A stretch of 64,000 nt of DNA from Hevea brasiliensis (taxonomy: Eukaryota; Streptophyta; Magnoliopsida; Malpighiales; Euphorbiaceae), in assembly GCF_030052815.1 (NCBI RefSeq), contig NC_079503.1, positions 56,276,735 through 56,340,734 of the forward strand, given 5' to 3'. Below the pieces are notes generated by a model. The model searched no databases. It was given only the letters and a program-made list of their open reading frames with translations, and had not been told where the DNA came from. The translations under genes and the position numbers were made by a program. Shown here in pieces: positions 48,911 to 61,630 of this stretch (positions are counted from its first letter, which is position 1; every line of letters starts with the position of its first letter).

Positions 48911-49926
48911 GCAACCGAGATATATATATGTATTGTTTGACTGGAATTTTCATATTTTTACATTAGTGTTAGAACTATATGTTCATTGTTATTCGTTCTG
49001 AGAGGAATAAATTTTGACGCATTAGTGATTAGCCCTTAAGATAAGGATTGTGATAATAAGTGAAATTAGTTTTGAAAGAGTTTATCGGCGAAAAGTATTT
49101 TCTAACACACCATAAATTATAAAGCTAATTAGTGAGCCTACTTAATGTAAGGCAAGAGGACGTAAAAGTAAGATGCAGTAATGGAATTGCTCTAGATGAG
49201 GCCAAGGAGGTTACTGTTAGAAATTGCTAATGGATATTGTAATCAAAATAAGATTCGAATATCAGTGAATTCGAAATGGATAAAAGATAGGAAAGTTTGA
49301 TCTATTGGGATGTATCGTAGTAACTATGCAATGTTCTTGATGTTTATCTTTGTAGTGCAGATTACGATTACTAACTTGAGATTATTGTGTAGAGCTACGT
49401 ACTAACCGATAGTACACCTAGATGAGAATAGTTGCCAACGGCATCTGTTTTGGCATAGTTATGCCAGGACAGAATTTAATTGTTAGAAATAAGTTTGAAA
49501 ATCCTACTTAGGGATCTAAAACTCAAAAGTTAAAATATCGAAAGGTTATAGTTCAGTACAAAAGGAAGTAAGTTATAGAATATTGACAGATAAAAAGAGT
49601 TATGAAAGTAGAGAATTGAACAGTTGATTCATGTGTAACAAAGAAATATTACAAATGTAAGGAAGACTATGGACTAGAATGGTCAGAGGACCAATGACTG
49701 ATGAATGATTCTAACATGACCTCAAGGGTCATTCAAGAAGGAACGTGAGCTGAAATATTAGACAACATAATAGTAAGAGGAGATTGGTGTTATCCAAACA
49801 AAGTAAACATTGTATTAGATTATTAAAAGTCTTACGATCATATAGAAAGGAGAAAATAAACGTATGACTATTGTAAGATGATTCTTGGGTAAAATTTCGT
49901 GGACGAAATTTATTTAAGGGGAGAAT
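48911..49926 (+). other. Element C degenerate interior tail and purine tract
   Basis: No open frame of note. The first ~150 bp resemble a decayed protease (IYVLFD-like); the rest I cannot assign. It ends in AAATTTATTTAAGGGGAGAAT, the purine tract before the 3' LTR, which also follows the chromodomain in the 1-1216 fragment. RT and integrase are missing. Confidence 0.6.
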
Positions 49927-52900
49927 TGTAACACCCCTAAGTTCGGTGAGTGCGTTCTGTGCTCCGGTGACCGGTGTTGTCGGACAGCTAGGATGCCTAG
50001 AACCACACTTCAATGAGTGAGGAGACATAAAATAATGAAATAAAAGAAAAGAAAGTACAAGAAAAACAAAGGAAAAATGATTGCAAAGAAATGTGATCAA
50101 GTTAAGCAGTAGGAAACCTAACGATGGGTGATCGCCTTTGAAGTCACGGCGTGGACCGTTGGATCCACTGATGCGGGAACCACGGAAAACATTTTTGGGA
50201 CATAAATAGACCCTTGTTGAAGAATAAATATCATTAGAAATATCAAAGAAAAATTAAATAATTAGTACAAAGAAAAGTGAGAAATCGAAAAAGCAGACAA
50301 AATACGATTATTCTGAAAAATCGGAAAGCCACCCGAGCAGGGCATTATGGTCATTTGACATCCCGAAGTGTCTTTTGACCTAAATTTCCATTAAAAATAA
50401 ATAGTATTACACTTAGAAAATAAAATGAAAAATTAGTTTAGTGGTACCTAATGCAAATAACCAAAAGTGGAGTGAAAATTGTGTAATTAGCACTTTAAGC
50501 TTATAATATGATTTAAATGTGGTGAGTGGACCACTAGGGAATTAATTAAGGACTAAAGGGGCAGGTGTACACCCATTATACAATCTGCCATTTCATCTTC
50601 AAGCTTGGGAATTGCCATGGCCGTATGAATTTCTCCAAAAACCTCCATGGCCGCAAATTGAAAAAGCTCCATTAACCACCTTCATTTCACCTCCAATCAC
50701 CTAAGTGGCTTCATTAAAAATGGTCTACACATCACAAGGAAGATATGGATACCAAATTTGAGAAGTTTGGTGAGGGTTTAGCAAGTTACAATCAAAGGTA
50801 AGTTTACATTTTTGAGAATTCCTTTGTTAAGTTTTGTGTGCATGTTATGGGTGTTGGTTTGGTGAAGGAAAATTTTGAGTTTGAAGAGTTATTGTTGTTT
50901 TCATTTTGGACAGCCATGAGTCACGTTTTTTTATGAGATAGTTGTGCATATAATTGATGAGAAATAATGTTGATCATGGTAAATTAATAACCTAGTGAAT
51001 TATTTCATGTTTATATGGTGATTTATGCACTTGGATGGGAATTGGTAACTTGGACAGCACTTTGATGTTGAAGGACAAATTTGGGTAGCCTTGGGGACAC
51101 TTGAATAAATGTGTATATTCATGGGAGTGTTGTCAGAATTGTGGCATTAAGGAATGAAGGATATGTGTATGAAATTATTGTGTAAAGTGTATGTGAGAAT
51201 TAGTGGTGTTTAGGTGTGTATGTAATGGTATTGAGATATTGTAAATGTGAATTATATTTGGTGTGTTGAGGGTAATGGTAATCTGCCCAAAATAATGTTA
51301 ATGTAAAGTAGATTATACTGTGGTTAATGCACCAAAACAGATTGGTAGGGAAGTGAACCAAATTGCAAGGTATATGTGTGTTTGAAGTGGGGTGTGAAAT
51401 GCATATTGAGGGCAGTGTACATTTTAGCCCATAACCTGAAATGTGTAACCTCAATTGGTATGAGACCAATTTGAGGTGAAACTAGGCACAAAATGTGCCA
51501 ACTTTCATTGAGAAACCATACCAAAATTCTGCTTGCAAGTTGATGTGAAAAATGACCAATTCGGATTAGGTACACTTGAGACCTAAAAACTGACCATTTG
51601 GGCAGCAGTGAGTATTTAGGCCATAACTCACTCAAAACAGGTCCAATTGACCTGAAATTTTAACCATGAATAGTTAAGACCCATACCTACAAGTCTTATG
51701 AAGACACCAAAGCCCAGAAATGACCATAAGCAAGTCAAAAAGCTTGCACAAGTTCGGGTCCAAAAACTGGCCGAACCAGAGTTGACCAAATTGACCTAAA
51801 ATTGACCTAAAATGGTACCATTTGACCAGCAATAGTATAATGACCATAACTTGGTCTACTTAACTCGGATTGACCTGAAATTTTTCCCCGCGTGCAATAA
51901 GACCTAGATCTACAAGTTTGTAGTTTCAACCGAGACCCGAAAACCGAGGGAACTAGATCGTCCGGTTAGGTCAAACCAGTGTTCCGGAATCCAGCAATTT
52001 GCATTAAAATGCACTAAGCAAGGAAATGACTTTGGTAAAACATACCAAACCTAAAACCCTATCAAATGTGACATATTAACGACACTAAAACCTAATTTAC
52101 CTAAAACGCAACGAGGGTCGGTATATTAGGTGATTAAGTGAATAATTGAGTTCAGTGCATTATTTACCAAACACCATCGATAGAGACAGTTTAAATTAGT
52201 ACTGAAACACTTCAAATTGTGTTTCTCAGTTACCAAAGACTCAGGAAAAGGGAAGGAAACACGAGTCGGATCGGGGGCAGTCATCAGATGTTTGTGCACA
52301 ACAACTGTTTCTTTTGAATTATTTTCAATGGAAATAAATATGGACTATTTGCATATCATTGTTTTAAATTGTGGAAATGTGTTTGGTGGACACTTATTGA
52401 TTGAAAAACATTGTGAATGGTTTGAAACTGTGAAAAATTGTTTGAATGGTATTTGATGGATACTTATTGATTGAAAAGCAACGTAAATGGTTTTGTGGAA
52501 ATTGAAGTGAATTACGAATTGTGTTGCCATTTTGTGAATGAAATTATAACTTTGGAAATTTATTGGATTCTTACGGATCATTTGAATAAAATGTTTGGAA
52601 TTGTTTTGACTCACAATTGGCATGACATTGATAATATGTTCCTCCTCCATTAATGGGGTGAGTGTGATTATTCCTCCCTCTTTGACTTATTAGTCTGGGG
52701 TGAGTATGATTATGTTCCTCCCTCTTTGACTTCCCAGTCTGAGGTGAGTATGGATGAGTTCTCATTATATAGCTAGCTTCCTCCCTCATTGATTTCGATT
52801 ATTGGGGTGAGCATGTCTTGTCGTGGTGTACAACACGGGCATATATGGAAAAATTGTGTCATGGCCTAAATTGTGTTATAGATTGGCAACACTGTATTCT

Positions 52901-53786
52901 TGATTATTTGATCGAATTGTGTTATTATGTATTGTGAGATTGTGAAATTGATTTAAACTCTTATTGACATATCATCTATTGAATTCAACCATGATCGACT
53001 TATTGAAAATTATTGTGATATTAACAAATGGAGTGTAAATTCTTGTTGACATTTATTGTCTTGAATTTAACTATGGTTTTAAGTATCCACTATTGATATG
53101 ATTTATGAATTGTGATTTAAAATTTGTATTTGGTTAATGTTGTGCACCATCGAGACATTGTCTCTCAAATGATAGCTTTATTCTTTGTCGCAGTAGAGAG
53201 ACAGGCAGAGCGTGCTAAGTCGCTAGTATCGCCAATGAGATTTTTGGGTATAGTGAGTATACCACATGTGGCATTTTGTATCAGTAATGTATATTCACTG
53301 TATGTATATTTTGTTCTTGGTTTTGAGCAATTGTAAATTTAAGTTGTATACAAGAAAGTTGTAAAATAATTATGAGTTATTTGGCTTGTAAAAATTGTGT
53401 TATATCTTTGTATCTTAGTCTTTGAAAATCACTGTGGATTTGACTTGAGAAATGTGTTGTGTTGATAAAAATATTGGAGTTGAGATTTGAAAATATATTG
53501 AAGTGCTTTTTACAGGTTTTCTGAAGAACTGTTTTGTCCAAAATACAAATGGCACCTTGCCAAAATTTTTACAGATATTCCAAATAAATCAAATGAGTTA
53601 GTTGTTTCACTTCAGTTCACCAAAGTCTTTCACACCTGTAAATAGTGCTCACCACTGTAAAAGAAGTAAGAAAAGTTTTTAAAATCCCTTGTAGTGTATT
53701 TAATGGATTATCAGTAGACGGAGTTGGTAATTCATTAGGTATACTACGGGATCATGTTATGCCTTACAGAGGGGTAGGGTGTGACA
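49927..53786 (+). repeat. Element C 3' LTR (3860 bp)
   Basis: Same length as the 5' copy to within a base. The first ~450 bp and the last ~650 bp show the CAG/CTG-type differences; the middle is essentially identical. Confidence 0.95.
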
Positions 53787-53791
53787 CAGTG

Positions 53792-54567
53792 TGTCACCGT
53801 GGGGAGCTCCAGTGCTGTTTGTAAAGAAAAAGGATGGGACTTTGAGGCTATGCATCGATTACCGGCAGTTGAATAAAGTGACTGTGAAGAACAAATATCC
53901 GTTGCCTAGAATTGATGATCTGTTTGATCAGTTGAAGGGAGCAGGAGTATTTTCCAAAATTGATCTCAGATTAGGGTATCATCAGTTGAGGGTGAAGGAT
54001 GTAGATGTGCCAAAGACTGCATTCAGGACCCGATATGGGCATTATGAGTTTCTAGTGATGCCCTTTGGCCTAACAAATGCACCAGCGGCATTCATGGACC
54101 TTATGAACCGTATCTTCTATCCACACTTAGATCGGTTCGTAGTGGTCTTTATTGATGATATTTTGGTGTATTCCAAGACCAGGGAAGAACATGATGAGCA
54201 TTTGAGGATTGTTCTGCAAACCCTGAGAGAAAAGAAGCTGTATGCTAAGTTGTCCAAGTGTCACTTTTGGTTGAATGAGATTGCATTCCTTGGACACATA
54301 GTGTCAGCTGATGGGATTAGGGTGGATCCCAAGAAAATAGAAGCAGTGATGGAATGGAAGCCTCCCAGAAACACAACTGAGGTCAGAAGCTTCTTGGGGC
54401 TAGCTGGGTATTACAGGAGATTTGTGAAAGGATTTTCCTTAATAGCTGCTCCAATGACCAAGCTGTTACACAAGAATGTCATATTTGACTGGAACGACAA
54501 GTGTCAGACCAGTTTTGAGAAGTTGAAAGCTATGTTGACAGAGGCACCAGCAACACAAAGGTCGTGA
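53792..54567 (+). pseudogene. Element B RT, second part
   Basis: Resumes at [20 protein letters not shown], then [59 protein letters not shown] (ATTGATGAT at 54151) and [16 protein letters not shown]. The frame fails at ~54560: relative to D, bases are lost in the TEAP region and small indels follow up to 54640, separating it from RNase H. RT residues are intact. Confidence 0.94.
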
Positions 54568-54612
54568 AAGGACTTTGTGGTCTACAAAGTGATGCTTCTC
54601 ATAATGGGTTAG

Positions 54613-56409
54613 GTGTGTATTGATGCAAGAGGGGAAGGTGGTCGCTATGCTTCCAGTGCACTAAGGCCACATGAACATTACCCTACCCATGATCTAGAGC
54701 TTGCAAGAATTATCTTCGTGACCAACATATGGAGGCATTACTTGTATGGTGAAAAGTGCTACATTTACACAGACCACAAGAGTCTAAAATACTTGCCAAC
54801 TCAGAAGGAGCTCAACCTTAGACAGAGGAGATGGATTGAGTTCCTGAAAGACTATGATTGTGTAATTGACTACCATCCTGGGAAGGCAAATGTAGTTGCT
54901 GATGCTTTGAGCAGAAAATCCATGACAGCTTTGAGATCATTGAATGCCTGTCTATCTTTGGTTCGAGATGGAGCTATTTTGGCTGAGTTGCAAGTGAGGC
55001 CAAACCTGTTACAGCAGATTTTAGATGGGCAAAAGGCAGATGAAAAGTTAATGGCTATTATGAGCAAAATCCCAGGGGAAAAAGCAACTGACTATGAGGT
55101 GAAAGCAGATGGGTGTCTATATTACAAAGGAAGACTGTGTGTACCAGATGATGGGGAATTAAAGGCCAGTATTCTAAAAGAGGCACACACCAGTGTATAT
55201 GCTATGCACCCAGGAAGTACAAAGATGTATCATGATCTAAAGCTTCAGTATTGGTGGCCTGGTATGAAGAAAGACATAGCTGACTACGTGACTAAATGCT
55301 TGACATGTCAGCAAGTCAAGGCAGAACATCAAGTTCCATCGGGTTTGCTACAGCCTATACGCATACCTGAATGGAAATGGGATCGGGTCACCATGGATTT
55401 TGTAAGTGGTCTACCTCTCACCCGGAAGAAACACGATGCAGTATGGGTGATAGTTCATAGATTGACTAAGTCAGCACACTTTCTGCCAGTTAGGACTTAC
55501 TACTCACTGGAAAAGTTAGCAGAATTGTATATTAGTGAGATAGTTAGACTGCATGGAATTCCACTTTCCATCATATCTGATCGAGACCCAAGGTTCACAT
55601 CGAGATTTTGGAAGAAGTTGCATGAGTCCTTGGGTACACAACTCCACTTCAGCACAACTTTCCATCCTCAGACGGATGGGCAATCAGAAAGAGTAATCCA
55701 GGTCCTTGAGGATATGCTGAGGAGTTGTGTCATTGAATTTGAGGGGAGTTGGGATAGATACCTCCCACTAGCAGAATTTGCATACAATAATAGCTACCAA
55801 GCTAGTATCCAAATGGCCCCGTATGAAGCACTGTATGGGAGAAAATGTAGAACTCCAGTGTGCTGGATTGAATTGGGCGAAGACAACCGTGGGGCTGACA
55901 CTGTGAAACAGATCGAGGAGAAAGTGAAACTAATCAAAGCCAATCTAAAGGTTGCCTCAGACAGACAGAAATCTTATGCCGACCTAAAGAGAAAAGAAAT
56001 AGAATATGCTGTTGGCGACAAAGTGTTCCTCAAGGTGTCACCGTGGAAGAAGGTACTGAGGTTTGGAAGGAAAGGTAAGTTAAGCCCTAGGTTCATTGGC
56101 CCATATGAAGTTATTGAACGTGTGGGTCCAGTGGCCTATAGGCTAGCTTTACCACCAGAGCTGCACAAGATCCATAATGTGTTCCATGTGTCCATGCTCA
56201 GAAGATACCGCTCAGATCCTTCACATGCCATCTCCAGGGAAGAAATTGAAATACAGCCGGATTTGACATATGAAGAAGAACCTCTACGGATCCTGGCTCG
56301 GGAAGTGAAAGAGTTGAGAAATAAGCAAATTCCACTGGTGAAAGTGCTTTGGAGGCACCACAACACCGAGGAGGCAACTTGGGAAAATGAAGAGACGATG
56401 AGGCAATAG
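54613..56409 (+). pseudogene. Element B RNase H, integrase and chromodomain (598 codons open)
   Basis: The longest open frame in the window. RNase H part ([37 protein letters not shown]), then the integrase zinc domain ([26 protein letters not shown]: all HHCC ligands present), core with D262 (MDF), D323 (SDRD) and E359 (QSER), a D-60-D-35-E spacing typical of active enzymes. GPY/F ([31 protein letters not shown]) and chromodomain ([14 protein letters not shown]) follow. The intron of A and D is precisely absent at 55701/55702. A shared TAG ends it at 56409. The integrase looks biochemically plausible, but the polyprotein upstream is broken, so it cannot be made by the normal route. Confidence 0.95.
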
Positions 56410-56452
56410 TTCCCTCAACTGCATAGATCGTAAATTTCGAGGACGAAATTTA

Positions 56453-56469
56453 AATTAGAGGGGAAGAGT
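56453..56469 (+). other. Element B polypurine tract
   Basis: TTAGAGGGGAAGAGT directly before TGTAACACC of the 3' LTR. Confidence 0.9.
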
Positions 56470-59400
56470 TGTAACACCCTCCCGGTAGCAACTCCGTACA
56501 TTCTACTGTTCCGGTGACCAGTGTCGGTCCGGACAGCCAGAACGTTCGGAAAAAATATTTAAACTTAAGTGAGGGACCATAATCAACTCAAATATTAATA
56601 AGAAAAATTTAGTAAAAATTTTAGAAATAAAATACAACTAAGTTAAACGAGCCGGTGCCCTAGCGATGGGTAACCCAGAGGGAAGTTGCGGTTCTCGCAA
56701 CTAGGAGCCCTAGACCCGGGGAAAAATTCATAAAATAATTTTTGGGACTCCATAGAAGGGTCATTGAGGTTCCTATGGCATTAGAATGCCAAGAAAATAT
56801 TTAGAAAAAATTTTCAATCGGTACAAACAATTTTGACCCATTAAGCCAAACGGAGGGCATTTTGGTCATTTCGCCTTCGAAGGTGATTTTTGGCCGACTT
56901 GTCCAGTTGAGTAAATAATTATTATAACATAAAATATGAATTAATATTGATGAAAAATTAATGTAAAGCTAGTAGAAAAGAAAAGAAAAGAAAAATCAAA
57001 ATAATGCAAATAATGACATCATTAAGATGTCATTTAAAATTGTCCACCAATAATCATATAACAAATACATATAAAGCAAATAAAAGAGGCTGAAAATAAG
57101 AAAAAAAAAAAGTCATCTTCCTCCTTAGAACCAAACCAGCCGAAACCCCTTCCCCTCTCCCTCCATTGAAGCTTTTGTCTCAAGCTTGATTCCCTTCACT
57201 CCCCACCATAAAATCATTTCTTCTCTTTATTAAAACTTGTCCACTCATCTTGGGAAAGTGTTTGGCAGCCTAGAAAAGGAAAGAAAGTGAAGTTTGAGCT
57301 TAGAAAATTCTGCCCTACAAGAGGTTAGTGCACCTATCTACTTAAAACCCTTATTTTCCATGTTAGGGACTGGAAATCAACATGAATTTGTGAATTAAAT
57401 GAAGCAAATTTGTGTGTATGCCTACCATGAATTTCGGCAGCCCTAAGGAAGGAACAATGATGGAGTGTTTTGATGGACTTAAAGTGGATTAGAGATCATG
57501 TTTAAAGCATGTATACATGTGGTTAGTGAATGAGTTAGTAATTAAGGTATGTTGTAAATATTTATAATGGAAACTAGGGTTTTGAGAGTAAAATGTGGAC
57601 TTGGCTTATGAAATTGTTAAAGAACATTCTAATGGTCAATTAGTGACCATTTGAGGAAATTTGACCATAATTTGGACTGAAATATAGCATGGCAAAGTGA
57701 ATGAGTATGCTGCCCAGTGAGTGCAGCAGGGTGGCTGTGATTCCAGCCCACTTGGACTGCCATATCTTTGGCTGTGTTGGTCCAATTGGTGTTTGGCCAA
57801 TTGGACATGAAACTAGACTTATAATGGCACATTTTTGCTGAAGAAACCATGCCCAAAAGACCAAAGCAAGAGGACCAAAAGTTTGCCCAATCCGGGTACC
57901 CTGCAAGCCAATTCTGCAGAATGACCAAATGAACAGTAACTGTTCATTTGGCCATAACTCACTGTAGAAATGGTCAATTGACCTGAAATTTTTACAGAAA
58001 CAAGTTAAGACATATACAAACAACTTTCATGAAGAAACCTACCCCAAATTATGACCATAACCTACCCAACAAGACAGTGGCAGTCACTATTCATGGTACT
58101 ATAGATTTGGTAATTCTGCAGTTTTTTCAATCCGGCCAGCTGTGGTTTTTGGACCATATCTGGAGCTACAAAACTCCAAATGGAGTGATTCAAAAAAAGA
58201 AATTCAACTAGACAAAATAAGGAACAACTTTCATGTTTACCATTTCCTCAAATTCCCACTACAACAGTGCTTAATGGAACAGTAAAGTTAGGCTTCAAAA
58301 ACTGAAAATTCTGCCCTCTTGGTTTTAAGTTTAGAAATGGTATGGGTGCTCAATTCCAACAAGTTTTAAATGTAAAATGTGGTACATTGGGAGTGTTAAA
58401 ACCAATGTACCTATTTTCTATCTAAAAGTCAACATTTTTGTTGACCAATGAAGTGAATAGTGACACCAAAAACTTGAAATTCAAAAATTGAAGAATTCAA
58501 AAGTATCAAATGCCCTAGTATACCTAACAAGATTGGTTTGGATAGTTTGGCATGCCAATAGGGTTCAGTTAGCAGTACTGCACATGGCATTATGCCATTC
58601 TGTGATTTTATGGCTTTTAGCCATTTTGACATTGTGTTGAGACTTGGCCTCGTGCCTAATACTATTTACAGCTTGTTAGCTGTTCTGTTGCACACCGGGA
58701 GATACATATGTGACCGATGGTGTGACGGCCCGAGGTACTAGATACCCAGTGCCAGTTTACCCGTTTATCCAGTCCAGTCGTCCAGTATAGGTTACTTGGT
58801 CAACCAAATGAATGAAAATGGACAAAGTTAAAGAAATAAATAAATATAACAGATACAAAACAAATAAGACATATACATTAAATACATATTTATTTTCTGC
58901 TATTTTCTTTTATTTTATTATTGCACCACTAAGCATCATTGCTTAGCGCGTTGCTTTTGCCACGCATAGGTTCTGGAGATACTGAACGTGAGCCCAGTAG
59001 ACCGCAGACTGGGTGAGTCCATCCTGCAACTCTACACAGTGTCCGTGTCACCTCACCTTCTACAGTGCATTGGTAGGACACTAGGTTTCATTTTGGTGTT
59101 TTGTAACTAAATTTTTATTTTCTTATATGTATTTGGATTTATGTAATGTATTTTGATGTTCATGTAAATAATGAAAATGGTGTTGGTGAATGAAAAATGT
59201 GAATATCTATCTGTAAATTGTACTGGATTATCACATGAGATGAATGATTGAGAAATTAAATTGAAAAATGTTGAGTTTGTGATGATATGGGAGTTTGAGA
59301 ATGATAAGAAATGATTATTGGAAGTGTTTTTAACAGGTTCCGAAGAACGGTTTTCTCCATTTTTAGCCGGTACTCTGCCGGATTTTCTTTAAAATTTTCG

Positions 59401-59565
59401 GAACCTCAAATAAATTGTAATTTCAATAAATGGTTTAAATGAATTATATTTCACAAGTTATATTCAAAACCATGATAAAAATTAATTAAGGTATAATAGA
59501 GTGTGCCGGTACACCGTGTGACATTTCTTACTCGGGTATACTGTACACGGGTAAGGGGTGTCACA
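56470..59565 (+). repeat. Element B 3' LTR (3096 bp)
   Basis: Near-copy of 38415-41509. It has the perfect 27-bp palindrome (57925-57951), modules at 57760, 57951 and 58153, hairpin 58929-58946, donor-like site 57323/57324 and shared motif 56855-56872. It ends at 59565 before AGTGC. Confidence 0.96.
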
Positions 59566-59570
59566 AGTGC

Positions 59571-61488
59571 AGTACTCAGCATAACCTCTATAGCAAACTC
59601 CACTTCTCTATCAGGTGGCAAACCCAATAACTTTTTCGGAAACACATCCAAAAATGCACATACTATGGGGATCTCCTGTATGCTTGGGCTAGTCTTCCTA
59701 GTGTCAACCACATGTGCTAAGAAAGCCTTACAGCCCTTTCTTATCATTCTTCTGGCTGCAGTGGCTGATATGATAGTAGAAAGATAACTCGTTCCTTCAC
59801 CCACAATTGTAATCTCATCCCCTTCTACTATTTGTAGTGACATCCTCTTTAGCTGATAATCTACCATTTTCTGATGGCGTGATAACCAATCCATTCCCAA
59901 TATCATATCAAACTCATGGAATGGTAGCTCAATCAAGTCAGCTGGAAACTCATAACCCTATATCCTCATAGGACAACCCTTGTAGACCTTTTTCACTATG
60001 ACACTATGAACTAAAGGGGTTTGTGACTTGTATGTCCTCCTCTACTTGTACCCCTCTATCAACTGGTAGTGTGATACACACATATGAATGTGTGGAACCC
60101 AGATCAATCAATGCACATATTAACAGATCATAAAGAGAAAATGTACCTCTAATGACATCAGCTGGCTCTGGCTCATCTCGAGCTCTCATAGCATAAGCAC
60201 GAGGTGCTACCCTAGTCTCCTGCCTCTGAACTATCTCTGCAGTAGGCCTCTGTGATGTACCAGCTGTATTAGGCCTCACAGGCCTTCTACCCCTCTATGC
60301 TACTAAGGCAGACCTCTACATCTGAGGTGGAGTAGTGGGAACACTAGCATTCCTCTGTGGACAATCCTTTAGGAAGTGATCCGTAGACCCACATCTGAAA
60401 CATCCACCAGTCAACAATCTGCACTCTCCTCTATTGAGCCTCCCACAATGTGTACAAGAGAGTGGTGGGGCTGATCCCCGTGTAGCTAAACCTGGAGAAC
60501 TACCCACTGATGCACCAGACTGTCCTCCTCCTCGTGGAGCAAACTTAGATTTCTGCCTCTTACCTTGGCCCTGAGTCTGAGCCTGAGACTCCTTGGGCTT
60601 CTTACTACCAGTGTTTGCTGAACCGAACTGACCAGATCTAGAACCCTTCTTGCATTGCCTGTCCTTTCTGGACTACTCTTAATTTTTTACTCTCTCCACA
60701 TCAAGGGTTGATGCTACCAACAAAGAGAAATCAGTAAAGTGGTGAGATGTCAATATTAGCCTGATGTTGTCATTGAGTCCGTCCTCAAACCTTCTGCATT
60801 TATTAATTTCTGTGGGCATCAACTCTAATGGATATCCGCTAAGTCTCGTGAATTCTCGCTCATATTTGGAGACTGTAAGCTGCCTTTGTCTCAGTACTAG
60901 GAATTCTCTCCTTTTGGCCTCTAAGTACACATGACTGATGTATTTCTTTCTGAATTTAGCCAGAAAGAACTCCCAAGTAATCTGTGTAGGTTGTACCACT
61001 CTCGATATTGTCACCCACCATCTATAAGCATCCTCCTATAGCAGTGACAGAGCACACTCCAACTACTGCTTTGGGGTGTAGTGCAACTACTGCAATACCC
61101 TCTCTGTCCTCTCTAGCCAATACTCTGCTGTGGCTGAATCATCCTCCTTCTTACCCCTGAAGTCAACTGCCCCATACTTCCACAGTTTCTCTAGTGGGGA
61201 TCTGTGTACAGGTTGTGGCTATAGGGGCGGTGGTGGCTGTACAGGTGGTGGTGGTGGTGGTTGTGGCTGTTGAGGTGGAGGTGGCTGTGCCTATGGGATG
61301 GCTCCAGTGACCTAGAGGAGCAGTTGATTTATCTGTTCCAGGAATGACTGTTGTGCTCTCCCTGCAGTACCACGGGATGACTCGGCTCTACTGCTTCACT
61401 CCCTACTAAGAGCAGGTGCGCGTACGTGACTCTCTACCTCCTCCTCTATCAGTCTTGGAGGTCCGTGCTCTGAAGGATCAGATGCCAT
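59571..61488 (-). pseudogene. Element A gag and protease
   Basis: Start ATG at 61488 (MASDPSEHGPPRL), preceded by an AG acceptor-like TTTTATAG. A long P/Q-rich stretch (61200-61290) is followed by the capsid in 60679-61014 (TWEFFLAKFRKKYISHVYL, REFLVLRQRQLTVSKYEREF, CRRFEDGLNDNIRL). The zinc region in 60316-60507 has CTHCGRLNRGECR and a full CX2CX4HX4C knuckle (CFRCGSTDHFLKDC). The protease in 60004-60279 has ALIDLGSTHSYV, and the tail in 59571-59936 has [14 protein letters not shown] and FAIEVMLSTAL, ending at the B insertion. Stops separate each block. It continues at 38414. Confidence 0.92.
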
Positions 61489-61613
61489 CGATCCTATAAA
61501 ACAGACAAAGAATAGATCTACATTAGTGTCACTTCGACTCTATTTAAAGGCCTATGCATGTGATGCACTCTATCTATTTCTAACTATCTAGGTATAGGAC
61601 TGCCTAAACCTAT

Positions 61614-61625
61614 GCTCTGATACCA
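61614..61625 (-). other. Element A primer binding site
   Basis: Minus-strand TGGTATCAGAGC, perfect iMet match, five bases from the LTR end at 61631. Confidence 0.95.
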
Positions 61626-61630
61626 TTAAA

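Larger units (their letters stand above)
43608..53786 (+). mobile_element. Gypsy element C, gag-only derivative with 3.86 kb LTRs
   Basis: 5' LTR 43608-47466, interior 47467-49926, 3' LTR 49927-53786, flanked by CAGTG (43603-43607, 53787-53791). Only 2.46 kb lie between the LTRs: primer site (TGGTATCGAGC at 47475, expected TGGTATCAGAGC), gag with a zinc knuckle, the first residues of a protease, ~1 kb of degenerate DNA, and the purine tract AAGGGGAGAAT. No RT, RNase H or integrase is seen. It fits the non-autonomous TR-GAG/LARD type. The LTRs are almost identical apart from CAG/CTG-site differences, so it is young. Confidence 0.94.
38415..59565 (+). mobile_element. Gypsy element B, complete, carrying C
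   Basis: Plus-strand gypsy with 5' LTR 38415-41509 (3095 bp), interior 41510-56469 and 3' LTR 56470-59565 (3096 bp), flanked by AGTGC at 38410-38414 and 59566-59570. The LTRs look about 1-2% different by eye, so it is younger than D. Its interior is split by element C at 43608-53786. The primer site is perfect (41515-41526) and the purine tract is at 56453-56469. It is close to D in protein but lacks the integrase intron. Confidence 0.97.

Noticed and set aside
57629..58023. Antisense open frames in the B LTRs with similar frames in S (35239-35545)
   Set aside because: Apparent protein conservation follows nucleotide conservation of the ~195-bp modules. Frames differ between copies and contain no domain.
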